A stretch of DNA of 64,000 nucleotides from Nostoc sp. LEGE 06077. Lineage in GTDB: Bacteria > Cyanobacteriota > Cyanobacteriia > Cyanobacteriales > Nostocaceae. Of this stretch, positions 1 to 8,685 are shown piece after piece. Made by a program: the position numbers and the translations under genes. The stretch covers positions 1 through 64,000 of the forward strand of contig NZ_JADEWI010000020.1 in NCBI RefSeq assembly GCF_015207705.1. Direction: 5' to 3'. How positions within the stretch are numbered: the stretch's first letter is position 1; every line of letters starts with the position of its first letter. The notes under the pieces were generated by a model. The model saw nothing but the letters and a program-made list of their open reading frames with translations. It had not been told where the DNA came from and searched no databases.

Positions 1-111
1 CCCCTGCTTCCCCCTACTCCCTAGATTGATTAGATTATCTTGTTTAAGTAAATTTCACTTCCGCAATTGTTGTTGTAATAGTTACCTTAGTCCCGTTACC
101 TAGCATTACCA

Positions 112-1401
112 ATGAGTCAAACAGAGAGTCATCATCCGCCTAATACAACACCCCGTCCTTGGTGGCGGCGCATTCCTCTCACGTTACAAATCGTTATCGC
201 CCTAATACTGGCTGTGATTCTGGGAATTTTGCTGGGTGCGGGAAATCCTACCCCTAGCAATGCTACTTTAATCACTAATTTAGCAATTCCGGCGGAACTG
301 GTACTTAAGGCACTCCGGGCTTTAGCGACACCGCTGATTTTGGTAGCAGTCCTGCATACTTTTATGACGGCGACTATCCCCGGTACAGCCGGACGGCGGT
401 TAGCATTACTACTGGTGACTAATACCACTGTAGCGATTTTAATTGGGCTATTCGTCGCTAACGTCTTGCGTCCAGGTACTTGGGGAAGTTTACCCAAGCC
501 ACAGACAGCAATCCCTAACGCCAATATTGATCCTTGGGGATTACTCAAAGACGCTGTACCCGAAGCGATCCTTGCGCCGTTGGTGAGTAATAATGTGATT
601 CAACTGATTGTAGTTGCCCTTTGTTTTGGCATTGTCTTACGGGGCTTAAAATCAGAACAAATCGTCCAAAACAAAACCGGATTTCAACCAATTGAAGATG
701 TGATTGGGATTTTGTTTGAGGCGGTAATTCGCATTCTTAACTGGGTAATAGCTTTAGTTCCCTTTGCTGTGTTTGGCATTGTGGCGAAAACCGTGGCGGA
801 AAAAGGTTTTGCCCCGTTTGTCTCCTTGGCAGCTTTTATTGTGGCGGTGTTGGTAGCATTGGCGTTGCAAGCTTGCTACTATCTCACCAGAGTTAAGTTC
901 GGTTCTTGGGTAAACCCGTGGAAGTTTTTAGCTGGTGGTTCGGATGCTTTTATCACGGCGTTTTCAACTTCTTCTTCGACGGTGACAATGCCGATTACTT
1001 GGGAGGTTTTGCAAACGAAAGTTGGGTTAAGGGAATCTTCGGCATCTTTGGGGGCGTTAGTTGGGGCAAATTTTAACAATGATGGGACTGCTCTGTATGA
1101 AGCGATGTCTGCATTGTATATTTCCCAAGTAATTGGACAACATTTAAATTTGGGGCAGCAGTTAATTGTGGTGCTGACATCGATTTTTGCATCAGTAGGG
1201 GCGGCTGGTATTCCCAATGCGGGGTTAGTAACGATGACTTTGGTGTTTACTTCTGTGCGCTTACCGACGGAGTATATTGCCTTGTTGGTGACTGTTGATT
1301 GGTTTTTAGACCGTTGTCGCACAGCGATTAATGTGATGGGAGATATGACAGTTAGTGCGGTGCTGGATGGGAAGAAGCAACGTTCTGTAGATGAGGGTTA
1401 A
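112..1401 (+). CDS. Dicarboxylate/amino acid:cation symporter (DAACS, GltP/DctA-like)
   Basis: Secondary transporter that imports dicarboxylates or acidic amino acids with Na+ or H+. The 429 residues match the usual family length of 400-450. The sequence shows a first membrane helix after a short basic cytoplasmic N-terminus, then many hydrophobic segments. It has the diagnostic set of the GltPh fold: the serine-rich hairpin-1 tip STSSSTVTMP, the unwound TM7 motif NNDGTALYE (family NMDGT), the hairpin-2 tip ASVGAAGIPNAG, and TM8 DWFLDRCRTAINVMGD, whose Asp, Arg and Asn bind substrate. The Arg in DRCRT is the position that usually goes with acidic substrates in the family. That reading is inference. 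The stop codon overlaps the start region of the next gene, so the two are probably co-transcribed. Confidence 0.93.
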   Translation: MSQTESHHPPNTTPRPWWRRIPLTLQIVIALILAVILGILLGAGNPTPSNATLITNLAIPAELVLKALRALATPLILVAVLHTFMTATIPGTAGRRLALLLVTNTTVAILIGLFVANVLRPGTWGSLPKPQTAIPNANIDPWGLLKDAVPEAILAPLVSNNVIQLIVVALCFGIVLRGLKSEQIVQNKTGFQPIEDVIGILFEAVIRILNWVIALVPFAVFGIVAKTVAEKGFAPFVSLAAFIVAVLVALALQACYYLTRVKFGSWVNPWKFLAGGSDAFITAFSTSSSTVTMPITWEVLQTKVGLRESSASLGALVGANFNNDGTALYEAMSALYISQVIGQHLNLGQQLIVVLTSIFASVGAAGIPNAGLVTMTLVFTSVRLPTEYIALLVTVDWFLDRCRTAINVMGDMTVSAVLDGKKQRSVDEG

Positions 1402-1405
1402 AGTA

Positions 1406-1861
1406 ATGGATGCTCAACTAACTAGTAATGAAATTAATGTAGCACGGGAGTTATTAGGCAATTACGCCCCGGCAAAACACGCATTGGATGTTTTACAGAA
1501 ACACAACGGTAATTGTGATACATCTTTTGATGAACTGTGGGTAGAGCAAAATGGCGTGCTAGTAATGCCAGAGGGTAAATCGCTTTGGCAGACAACGCTG
1601 AAAGTATTGCGTCAGGAACTTTGCGGTGATGACGGGTTTCGCGGTCAACTTAAAGAATACACAAAAAATCCAGGTAGTACACCTTTGCTGACAGGGGTGA
1701 TTGTTTCCCTAGTGGGTGTAGCAGCAGCGCATGGCTTACCCCTTGATCCGGCGATCGCTACTGTTGTTGTTTTGTATATTCTGAAAATTGGACTCAATAT
1801 ATTTTGCGACTACACCGAACCACCTGCCGGTAATTCTGGCACTCTTCCGCCAGGAAATTAA
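1406..1861 (+). CDS. Hypothetical protein with C-terminal membrane segment
   Basis: Not recognised. An ATG at 1391 overlaps the symporter stop, but the ATG at 1406 (MDAQLTSNEINVARELLG) looks more natural; both are in frame. The protein is about 151 residues. The first ~95 residues are soluble and helical-looking (LWVEQNG, TLKVLRQELCGDDGFR). One or two hydrophobic stretches follow at about residues 98-135 (VIVSLVGVAAAHGL and IATVVVLYILKIGLNIF), then a short Pro/Gly-rich tail. The translational overlap with the symporter suggests co-expression, and a membrane-associated partner is possible. No catalytic motif is visible. Confidence 0.6.
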   Translation: MDAQLTSNEINVARELLGNYAPAKHALDVLQKHNGNCDTSFDELWVEQNGVLVMPEGKSLWQTTLKVLRQELCGDDGFRGQLKEYTKNPGSTPLLTGVIVSLVGVAAAHGLPLDPAIATVVVLYILKIGLNIFCDYTEPPAGNSGTLPPGN

Positions 1862-1893
1862 GAGAATTTCTGATGTTGTATTGCTGGATTTTA

Positions 1894-1918
1894 GATCCTC
1901 CTAAATCCCCCTTAAAAG
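1894..1918. repeat. Fragment of a dispersed GATCC..CCCCCTTA palindromic repeat
   Basis: The stretch GATCCTCCTAAATCCCCCTT resembles one arm of the larger palindromic repeat found inside pbpC at 34715-34779, and it also relates to the G/C-run repeat at 7502-7541. Only one arm is present, next to an IS remnant. Confidence 0.5.
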
Positions 1919-1928
1919 CAGAGTCGTT

Positions 1929-2349
1929 TCATACAAACAGAGAAAAAACCTGAGCGAGTTGATTTGATAAAGCGCATTGAGCTTGGGGAATAGTGCAAAA
2001 ACCAAAAAAGCGCGCGATCGTAATCAAGAAATTATGTAAAATAGCCCAGTTGACGGGTGCATTCCCACCACAACATGGCGGGAAGTCCTCAGAGAAAGTG
2101 ACATCTCTAACCCAGTGCAATCGGTTTTCAATTCCCCAATGTCCAATAGTGTCAGCTAATAACTGCTGTGCATCGTGAATTTGACTACTAATGTAAAACT
2201 GCCGTTCATACCAAGGCATCGCATCACGAATCCCAGTTCGTTCAACGACTACAAAAGCTTTGAGTCCAATACATTTGCAATGCTGATTAAACGTATTTAC
2301 AGAGAAATTAAATTGATTTAAAAGTTTTTGATCATACAGAACGAATACT
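1929..2349 (-). pseudogene. ISAs1-family transposase remnant (C-terminal part)
   Basis: The reverse strand is open from about 2349 down to the stop near 1929. It encodes the C-terminal third of an ISAs1 (H-repeat-associated) DDE transposase. Recognisable pieces are LKAFVVVERTG, RQFYISSQ, GHWGIENRLHWVRDVTF and FSEDFPPCCGGNAPVNWAILH. In the family the Glu of the IENxLHWxxDV motif is the last acidic catalytic residue. The N-terminal catalytic Asp residues and the rest of the ~370-residue enzyme are missing, and the reading frame meets a stop upstream at 2349. No full inverted repeats were found. The remnant abuts the promoter region of the next gene on the opposite strand. Confidence 0.8.
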
Positions 2350-2357
2350 TAATTTTT

Positions 2358-2406
2358 TTAAATGTCTTAACTGTCTCCATTTATTTGCTTAACTGTCTTA
2401 ACTGTC
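2358..2406 (+). repeat. 9-bp direct repeats TTAAMTGTC (four copies)
   Basis: TTAAATGTC (2358) and TTAACTGTC (2367) lie head to tail, then two more head-to-tail TTAACTGTC copies at 2389 and 2398. They sit directly upstream of the 2439 start. The same 9-mer reappears at 6965-7031 upstream of the AAA/WD40 gene. Confidence 0.7.
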
Positions 2407-2438
2407 CTTGTCTGTTTTCTCGAACACGAAGAAAATGT

Positions 2439-3149
2439 ATGAGCGCATACAAGTTTACAACTCACTATAGTAAAAATAAAATTATGGATATTGATAATAT
2501 AGGTCAAATTTCTAAACGCGATTTAGAAATCATTCAATTACATCAGTTTCAACAACCTATTTATTGTTGTAATGTGACTGCGATCGCCTATGGTTTCACT
2601 GCATTAGGATATCTTACAACTGTTGATGAAATTTTCTATGTCACCCAACTACCAATCGCATCGGTTTTAGATGATGGCATGACTTTAGCAGAAACCTATG
2701 ATACCTGTAAAATTTATATAGAAAAAAAGAAATTACCTCTGTCCATTCAGATGGATCATTTTGATAAGCCGAGTATCACCCTCGAAGCATTCACCCGCGA
2801 AGTTGAAGCTGCGGTTTGCAATGAAAATGATGTCCACATTCTCAACTTTAATACTCGGATTGCTCATGAAAATCCTAGTTTAGAAGGTGGTCACTTTTCG
2901 TTATTAGCAGATTATGACTCAAAAACTCAAGAAGTCACTATTGCCGATACAAATCCCAAACGATATACCCGCTTTTGGAAATGTCCAATTCAACGGATGT
3001 ATGCTGCTTGTGTAGATAAAGATTCCTCCTCAAATCGTTCCCGTGGGATGATTGTACTTCGCAGATTAGAGAAAGTGAATCTCGCAGGTAACGGTGTAGC
3101 GCATCCAGCAGAACTTGCTTTAAATGCTCTTCATGCAGAAAACAGTTAA
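2439..3149 (+). CDS. Phytochelatin-synthase-like cysteine protease-fold protein
   Basis: Resembles the catalytic domain of phytochelatin synthase, which is a papain-fold gamma-glutamylcysteine transpeptidase/peptidase acting on glutathione. With the start at 2439 the protein has 236 residues. The motif QQPIYCCNVTAIAYGFTALGY puts the nucleophile at C43 or C44. EGGHFSLLADYD gives H152, and IADTNPKRY gives D170. The 18-residue His-Asp spacing, and the ~108 residues from Cys to His, match the plant enzyme (C56, H162, D180). The Cys-rich C-terminal domain of eukaryotic enzymes is absent, as in known prokaryotic relatives. The reading frame extends upstream to 2328, but the preceding residues run through the 9-bp repeats and look non-coding. 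The 2439 start has a GAAGAAAA purine stretch before it. Substrate is unproven; a different peptidase role is possible. Confidence 0.72.
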   Translation: MSAYKFTTHYSKNKIMDIDNIGQISKRDLEIIQLHQFQQPIYCCNVTAIAYGFTALGYLTTVDEIFYVTQLPIASVLDDGMTLAETYDTCKIYIEKKKLPLSIQMDHFDKPSITLEAFTREVEAAVCNENDVHILNFNTRIAHENPSLEGGHFSLLADYDSKTQEVTIADTNPKRYTRFWKCPIQRMYAACVDKDSSSNRSRGMIVLRRLEKVNLAGNGVAHPAELALNALHAENS

Positions 3150-3181
3150 GCGTTGATGTAGTCATCCTGAAATTTTTAATC

Positions 3182-3213
3182 AAGTAGGGGCGAACGGCCG
3201 TTCGCCCCTACTT
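3182..3213. terminator. 32-bp perfect palindrome, terminator-like
   Basis: A perfect palindrome centred on CGGCCG, with 16-base arms beginning AAGTAGGGGCGAACGG. A short T-rich run follows (TTTTATATG counting the last palindrome bases). It lies between the convergent phytochelatin-synthase-like gene and the AAA/WD40 gene, so it could terminate both. The GTAGGGGCGAACGGCCGTTC core is also of the dispersed palindrome type common in cyanobacterial spacers. Confidence 0.7.
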
Positions 3214-3281
3214 TTATATGTATCAAGATTTTAGTGAATTGGTATAAGTCCTGATACAGTCCAATACAGTTCAGTTAAGGC

Positions 3282-6200
3282 TTATTGACACAAAGAGCGA
3301 TCGCTCTCTTCTAATGTTGTGTTAGTTTGCAAATAATCCTTGACTAAGGAACAACCATAATTGAGTGCATTTAACTTGAGAATGCGTGGTAAATTCCACA
3401 AAATTAATGTGTTGTCATCACCCCCGGAAGCTAAAAAAGTTCCGTTGCGGCTGATGGCAATTTTCCGAATAGCGGCGGTATGTCCTCTCAAGGTGGTGAT
3501 TTCTGTACCGTCTAATTTCCAAAGTTTAATAGTCGCATCAATACTGCCAGAAGCCAACATTTTGCCATCAGGACTAAATGCTACTCCCCAAATTGCTGCT
3601 GTGTGACCTTTGAATGTTTGCAATAATTCACCGTTAATCGTCCACAATTTAACGGTGTTATCAGCACTTCCTGTCGCTACCATTTTACCGTCAGGACTAA
3701 ATGCTGCTCTCCAAACTGTTGAGGTGTGTCCTATTAAGGTTGTGAGTAATTTACCATTAATTGTCCACAATTTAGCTGTACCATCGCCGCTAACAGACGC
3801 AATCATTTGACCATCAGGACTAAAGGTAACTTGCCAAACTTCAGCTTGATGTCCTGGGAGAATCTGCGGTTTAGGCTGATTGCGCTGCCATATTTGCACA
3901 ATTTTATCAACATTTGACATAGCGATCGCTTGACCGTCGGGACTCAATACAGCGGCTAAGAGTTTACCTAGGGGATCTTTGTAAGTCGCAACTAATGTTC
4001 CGTCTCGCTGCTGGAGTTTAATCTTATCGCCATAAGTGCGAAGGGCAATTAACTTGCCATCACCACTAAAGGAAACCTCAAAAATTGCCCCCCCAGGTTC
4101 AGTAAAAGTTTTCAGCAATTTGCCTTGACGAGTCCAAAGTTTAGCAGTGTTTTCGTGACCAGCTGTCGCAATGGTGGAACTGTCGGAGGTGATATCTAAT
4201 GACCAAATTCCCGCTTTATGGGCAACTATCGACTTTTGAAATGGATTCTGGCTTTGCCAAAGTCGCACAACATTTTCTGCACCCGCCGACGCAATAAAGC
4301 TGCCATCTGGGCTAAAAGTTATGCCCCAAACTGAGGCACTGTGTCCTCTGAGAGTGTTTAATTCTGTACCATCCATGTTCCACAGTTTAATTGTTTTATC
4401 GAGACTGGCGGAAGCAATAGTCTGGCCATCAGGACTAAATGCGACTCCCCAAATTCCCGCACTATGACCTTGCAAGGTTTTATCCAGGCGATAGCTGTTA
4501 TTTTTGGGGTCGCGTCGCCAAAGTTTGACGGTTTTATCTTCACTGGCGGAAGCAATCATTTGACTGTCAGGACTGAAAGCAATAGCAATTACCCAAGCGG
4601 TGTGACCTTTGAGAGTTTGCACAAGTTTAGGGTTTTGCCAGTCTGAACCTTCCCGTTTCCAGAGTTGAATAACTCCATCGATGCTTGTGGCTGCCAAAAT
4701 TTGATTATCGGGACTAAAGACAACTCCCCAAAACCCGACTCTTTCACCAGTAAAAGTTTTTAGCAAGGTACCATCTCGCCGCCACAGTTTGACAGTTCTG
4801 TCGAAACTGGCCGAAGCTATAGTCTGGCCATCGGGACTAAAGGCGACTCCCCAAATTGAAGCATTATGACCTTTGAGTGTTTTTAATAAAGTACCTTCCC
4901 TTGTCCATAGTTTCACAGTGCCATCTTCACTCGCTGAAACCAGCATCTGACCATCAGAACTAAATTTTACGGCTCTGACTGTAGCTGTATGACCTGTGAG
5001 GGTGGCAACTGCTGTACCATCGCGTCGCCAAAGTTTGATTGTTTTATCTACACTAGCTGAGGCAATGAGAGAACTATCCGGACTGACATCAACTGCCAGA
5101 ACCGCTGCTGTATGCCCCCAAAAACGATTGTATTCATCGGCACTATAAACTGCTTGCTGTAATACAGCTTCAACCTGTCGGGCAATTTTGGGGTTGGCTG
5201 AATTTAGCTGGCGGAGTTTTTGTTTGGCTTTGATTGCTTCTATAAGTGCATCTAAGCGGCGATTTGAAGCAAACATTCCTTCTGAAGAAGATATCAACGC
5301 TCGCATTTCACTGTTTTTGGCGAGAATCTCACTTCTTTTTGCTTGGCGATATAACATGAAACTCCCTATCCCCAAACTACTAGAGACAAACAAACCAATA
5401 CATACAGCAATTAGCAAATATCTCTGCAATAAAGCCGTTTTTTTCTCTTGTGTTAGCCTGGTTTCGATTTCTTGAACCCGTGCGGCTTCTAAGGCAGTTT
5501 GCACTTCCCGCCGTTCAAATTCTTGACTAGCTACGAAAAATTGATAATCCAAATTACTCAAACTTTTTCCTTGCGCCCAATTTTGAGCATCTTTCAGCGC
5601 TTGTCCCCGCAATAAGCGAGACTCATCTTGATAATTTGATAATACCCAAGCATTAAAGATTTGCGAGTAAGGACGCAGATTATCTAACTGTCTCACCACC
5701 CATTCTTGGTTAAACACATGGCGATAAATCGGATTTTTAATTTTGAGATAGTCATTATGCCTTTTAACTAAACCCGATAGTAATAATTCTGTTTGTTCTC
5801 GACTATCATTCAAAGCTACAGGTGTTTGAGTTTCTGCTTCAGCTTGCAACACTTGTTGATACAGCCCTAACAAGCGTCCGGCTTTTTGTTCGTTACATAA
5901 CAGGCGATCGCGGATTGTGCGAAGATGTTCTGGTTCGTCTTTCGATTCCCAATGTTGAATAATCTGCTTTTTTACCAGTTGTTCTACCCAATACCCTTCT
6001 GTAGCTTGAGGTAAATCAATTTTGCCGTTGGGTGTTTCCCACGCAATCTGCACAATTAATTGACAGAGCTTTTGAGTGAGGAAAGGTTGTCCATTTGTCC
6101 ATTCCAGAATTTTTTGTAAAACTATTTGCGGTTGACTAACTACACCTGTTAACCCTTGAAGTAAAGGTACCGCTTCATCTAATTTAAAACCGTCTAATTC

Positions 6201-6827
6201 AATAGCTGTACCAATATTAAAAGGTGTCCGGCGCTTATCAGTAATTAAATCTGCGGGACTAGCTACCCCAAAAAGAGCAAATCCTAAACGTTGATATTTA
6301 GTATCGTGCGCTCTTTGGTTATAACAATGACGAATCCAAGCAAAAAAATCATTAACCGAAAAACTTAAACTTAATAAACTATCAATTTCATCTATGAAAA
6401 TAAAAACATATTGACTGTTATCAGCAGACAGCAATATTTCATCGACAAATTGATCTAGTTTTTTAACAGGAGAAAGACCTGCTTGTGCTTCCCACCAAGT
6501 TTTAAAATTAAATTTATCTGCTAAATTTGAATTATAAAAAAGGCTCAAAATAATACCTTTATACCATTGTTCGGCTGTTGTATCTTCGCTCCCTAAACGG
6601 GTTACGTCTAAATAAACACAACTGTTACCTTCTTGTGTAAGATGGTAACTCGTGCGATGTAATAAAGATGATTTTCCCATTTGACGGGAATTTAAGACAT
6701 AACAAAAATCTCCAGCTTTTAAACTGATGTATAGTTGTTTATCTGCCTTACGAACAACATAGCTTGGATCATCGCTAGGGAGACTACCACCAACTTGGTA
6801 TTTCATATTGTCATACACATCTGCCAA
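3282..6827 (-). CDS. AAA-like ATPase / membrane / 14-blade WD40 repeat protein
   Basis: Large 1181-residue sensor-type protein. Residues ~10-330 form an AAA_35-like NTPase domain with Walker A NSRQMGKSSL (46-55) and Walker B VFIFIDEID (141-149). A winged-helix-like region rich in Leu and Gln follows. A coiled coil and one membrane helix (YLLIAVCIGLFVSSSLGIGSF) come next at roughly residue 470. The C-terminal half carries 14 WD40 repeats, most of the form GHTxxVWGVAFSPDGxxIASASxDxTxKLW, enough for two seven-bladed propellers. Repeats 8-10 are degenerate. The architecture resembles STAND-type signalling proteins that are abundant in filamentous cyanobacteria. Ligand and output are unknown. It is transcribed convergently with the phytochelatin-synthase-like gene. 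Confidence 0.9.
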   Translation of the reverse strand: MADVYDNMKYQVGGSLPSDDPSYVVRKADKQLYISLKAGDFCYVLNSRQMGKSSLLHRTSYHLTQEGNSCVYLDVTRLGSEDTTAEQWYKGIILSLFYNSNLADKFNFKTWWEAQAGLSPVKKLDQFVDEILLSADNSQYVFIFIDEIDSLLSLSFSVNDFFAWIRHCYNQRAHDTKYQRLGFALFGVASPADLITDKRRTPFNIGTAIELDGFKLDEAVPLLQGLTGVVSQPQIVLQKILEWTNGQPFLTQKLCQLIVQIAWETPNGKIDLPQATEGYWVEQLVKKQIIQHWESKDEPEHLRTIRDRLLCNEQKAGRLLGLYQQVLQAEAETQTPVALNDSREQTELLLSGLVKRHNDYLKIKNPIYRHVFNQEWVVRQLDNLRPYSQIFNAWVLSNYQDESRLLRGQALKDAQNWAQGKSLSNLDYQFFVASQEFERREVQTALEAARVQEIETRLTQEKKTALLQRYLLIAVCIGLFVSSSLGIGSFMLYRQAKRSEILAKNSEMRALISSSEGMFASNRRLDALIEAIKAKQKLRQLNSANPKIARQVEAVLQQAVYSADEYNRFWGHTAAVLAVDVSPDSSLIASASVDKTIKLWRRDGTAVATLTGHTATVRAVKFSSDGQMLVSASEDGTVKLWTREGTLLKTLKGHNASIWGVAFSPDGQTIASASFDRTVKLWRRDGTLLKTFTGERVGFWGVVFSPDNQILAATSIDGVIQLWKREGSDWQNPKLVQTLKGHTAWVIAIAFSPDSQMIASASEDKTVKLWRRDPKNNSYRLDKTLQGHSAGIWGVAFSPDGQTIASASLDKTIKLWNMDGTELNTLRGHSASVWGITFSPDGSFIASAGAENVVRLWQSQNPFQKSIVAHKAGIWSLDITSDSSTIATAGHENTAKLWTRQGKLLKTFTEPGGAIFEVSFSGDGKLIALRTYGDKIKLQQRDGTLVATYKDPLGKLLAAVLSPDGQAIAMSNVDKIVQIWQRNQPKPQILPGHQAEVWQVTFSPDGQMIASVSGDGTAKLWTINGKLLTTLIGHTSTVWRAAFSPDGKMVATGSADNTVKLWTINGELLQTFKGHTAAIWGVAFSPDGKMLASGSIDATIKLWKLDGTEITTLRGHTAAIRKIAISRNGTFLASGGDDNTLILWNLPRILKLNALNYGCSLVKDYLQTNTTLEESDRSLCQ

Positions 6828-6964
6828 ACAAGACAGAAATCCAATTCTATTATTACTTAATATCTTTAAAAACGATTAGTGTGCTGAAATTATCTTACTA
6901 GAATTTTGCATTTTTTTTATTAGAAAATTAGCTATTTTTAGATTTTAAATATTATGCAATTTGC

Positions 6965-7031
6965 TTAAATGTCTTAAAAGTCTTAAATGTCTGCAATTAA
7001 AAAATTTATTTTCTTAACTGTCCTAAATGTC
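6965..7031 (+). repeat. 9-bp direct repeats TTAAMTGTC (second cluster)
   Basis: TTAAATGTC at 6965, TTAAAAGTC at 6974, TTAAATGTC at 6983, then TTAACTGTC at 7014 and CTAAATGTC at 7023. The unit is the same as at 2358-2406. The cluster lies upstream of the AAA/WD40 gene, whose start is at 6827 on the reverse strand. Confidence 0.65.
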
Positions 7032-7139
7032 CTAAAATTTTGCAGTTAAAATCAAGCCTAAGTTTTAAAAAAATTAAAAAAATTTTACTCTAATTTGGTT
7101 GTTATACCAAATTGAAATAAAGCTACACCCTGTAAATCC

Positions 7140-7169
7140 TGTAGAGACTTTGCAGGCAACGTCTCTACA
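7140..7169. repeat. Dispersed hairpin repeat (TGTAGAGAC...GTCTCTACA)
   Basis: Inverted repeat with arms TGTAGAGAC and GTCTCTACA around a short GC-containing loop. This is a sequence type often scattered through Nostoc-like genomes. It has no T-run and is not clearly a terminator. Confidence 0.6.
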
Positions 7170-7501
7170 ACAGCCAATTAATTGCATTTTTATAAAGAAA
7201 CAGTATGATTGTCAAGTGCTGAGGATTAACATCACTACATTACAGCTTTGAGTAATTAATAATATTCTAATTTACACATAAAAATAAAGATAAGCAAAGT
7301 AGGGGCGCAAACAGTTACACCCCTACTAATGATTTATTTGTTTTGCAGCGTATTTAAATTGGCATAATCCACAATGGATAACTCGTATTTAATAACCAAA
7401 TTACGAATTATCCATCTTGCAAAAGAATCTAGAAGCCAGAATTCAGGAGTTAGAACAAAAGAGTGGGGTATTTATAGCATTTCCAGTTCTGGTGTGGTAT
7501 A

Positions 7502-7590
7502 AAATTACCCCTCCCCAACCCTCCCCTTGCCAAGGGGAGGTGCGCGACAGCGCGGGTGGGGTGTATTTTATATGCTTGGTAATTGCTATA
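7502..7590. repeat. Dispersed G/C-run repeat
   Basis: Contains CCCCTCCCCAACCCTCCCCT, then an inverted CCCCTTGCCAAGGGG and a GCGACAGCGCGGGTGGGGTG tail. The tail (GGTGGGGT then A/T and TTTTATATG) is repeated in a related form near 60777-60810. No gene function is suggested. Confidence 0.55.
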
Positions 7591-7721
7591 TACTCGCCAC
7601 TAATTGTAGATAGGTAAATTGAAAATTTAACGGGGTTTAAAACCCATTTATTTATTCACCAGTCGCACAGAATTCCATTGGTGAATTCTGACTTCTGACT
7701 CCTGAATTCTATTTAGATAAA

Positions 7722-8150
7722 TTATCTCCTTCTGACTTTAGCAGGTCTGCGATCTAAAATATGCACAGCAGCACCAGCCGCGGCACCATTAAGGCCGTTT
7801 TTCAAGGTATTTCTACAACCGCCAGTAACAGCACCTGCGACTACACCAGCACCTGCACCTACGCCAGCATCGCGGAGGATATTACGTCCGTTAACTCTTC
7901 TGTCGCTTCTGGTTCTCAAACCGTTAGCACCGTTAACAGCCGCACCAGCCGCAGCACCAGTGGCAGCATTATTTAAAAAAGAACCGCAGCCTGTTAAAGC
8001 TCCCGTTAATGCACTAGCACCAGCGCCAATTGCCGCATTATTTAGCACTCGGTCATCAGCACTAGCAGATTGAACAGGAATAAAACTTATACTGCTTAAA
8101 GTAGCAGCCATCAAACTAGGTAGAAATGCGCGTTTTAGGATGTGTTGCAT
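7722..8150 (-). CDS. Secreted glycine-zipper protein
   Basis: With the start at 8150 the protein has 142 residues and a clear signal peptide (MQHILKRAFLPSLMAATLSS, with Ala-rich cleavage near SASADD). GAGGG lies about ten bases before this ATG and supports it over the frame's earlier start at 8189. The mature part consists of small-residue repeats: AAIGAGASALTGALTGCGS, NNAATGAAAGAAVNGANG and DAGVGAGAGVVAGAVTGGC. This is the GxxxG/AxxxG pattern of glycine-zipper proteins of the cell envelope. Arg-rich linkers separate the repeats and the tail is basic (RRPAKVRRR). Three cysteines in GCG/GCR contexts could form disulphides. Role unknown; an envelope-associated structural or pore-forming role is inference. 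Confidence 0.75.
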   Translation of the reverse strand: MQHILKRAFLPSLMAATLSSISFIPVQSASADDRVLNNAAIGAGASALTGALTGCGSFLNNAATGAAAGAAVNGANGLRTRSDRRVNGRNILRDAGVGAGAGVVAGAVTGGCRNTLKNGLNGAAAGAAVHILDRRPAKVRRR

Positions 8151-8415
8151 GGGTAGTACCCTCTTAAACGTCAAACAATGAGTGAACAACTAAATATTAA
8201 GTGCGATCGCGAATTCTGTTTTATTCTAGGCAACAGCAACATCATTTCCGATCAGCATATTTCCATAATTACATACACACACGTTTCATTACATCTACTA
8301 AAAGTAAGTAATTCTCAGGTGATTTAAAAACTTCGGCACTAAAATTGGTGGACAATAACTAAACTGACACATTGACAGCACCATTTTTCATAACCGTGGG
8401 GTGGGCAAAGCTGAT

Positions 8416-8685
8416 TTAAAAAGCTTGAATCCACTCCTGAAGAGAGTATTCCGTCCAAACACCATTTTGCCAATAGGGATCATTTTCAATTAATTGGCGT
8501 ACAGTGGCTTCATTTTCCGCTTCGTAAATGCCAAAAACTTTAGTAACATCTTTGGTTGGGCCAATGGTAATTAACACACCAGACTCTTTTTGTTTGGCTA
8601 AACCATCTAAATGAGCTTGACGATAAGGGGCGCGTTTTTCTAAAACATCGTCGCAGTAAGTTCCCCAGAGTACGTATTTAGTCAT
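8416..8685 (-). CDS. YciI-like (YCII domain) protein
   Basis: Small cytoplasmic protein of 89 residues matching the YCII domain length. It starts MTKYVLWGTYCDDVLEKRAPYR. The family's His appears in RQAHLDGLAKQ, and DPYWQNGVWTEYSLQEW is the typical C-terminal DP-phenol/aromatic segment. YCII proteins adopt a ferredoxin-like fold, and some act as cis-dienelactone dehydrochlorinase-like or YciI stress enzymes; here the function is not established. It is monocistronic, with spacers on both sides. Confidence 0.85.
   Translation of the reverse strand: MTKYVLWGTYCDDVLEKRAPYRQAHLDGLAKQKESGVLITIGPTKDVTKVFGIYEAENEATVRQLIENDPYWQNGVWTEYSLQEWIQAF

Larger units (their letters stand above)
6828..7721. other. 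AT-rich, repeat-filled spacer
   Basis: About 890 bases with no convincing gene. They hold the 9-bp repeats at 6965-7031, a hairpin at 7140-7169, a partial GTAGGGGCG inverted repeat near 7300-7326 and a G/C-run repeat at 7502-7590. A 66-codon open frame at 7417-7617 runs through that last repeat and is not credible as a gene. Confidence 0.6.

Noticed and set aside
7417-7617. 66-codon frame with PPQPSPCQGE
   Set aside because: It runs through a dispersed G/C-run repeat, lacks a ribosome binding site and has low-complexity repeat translation.
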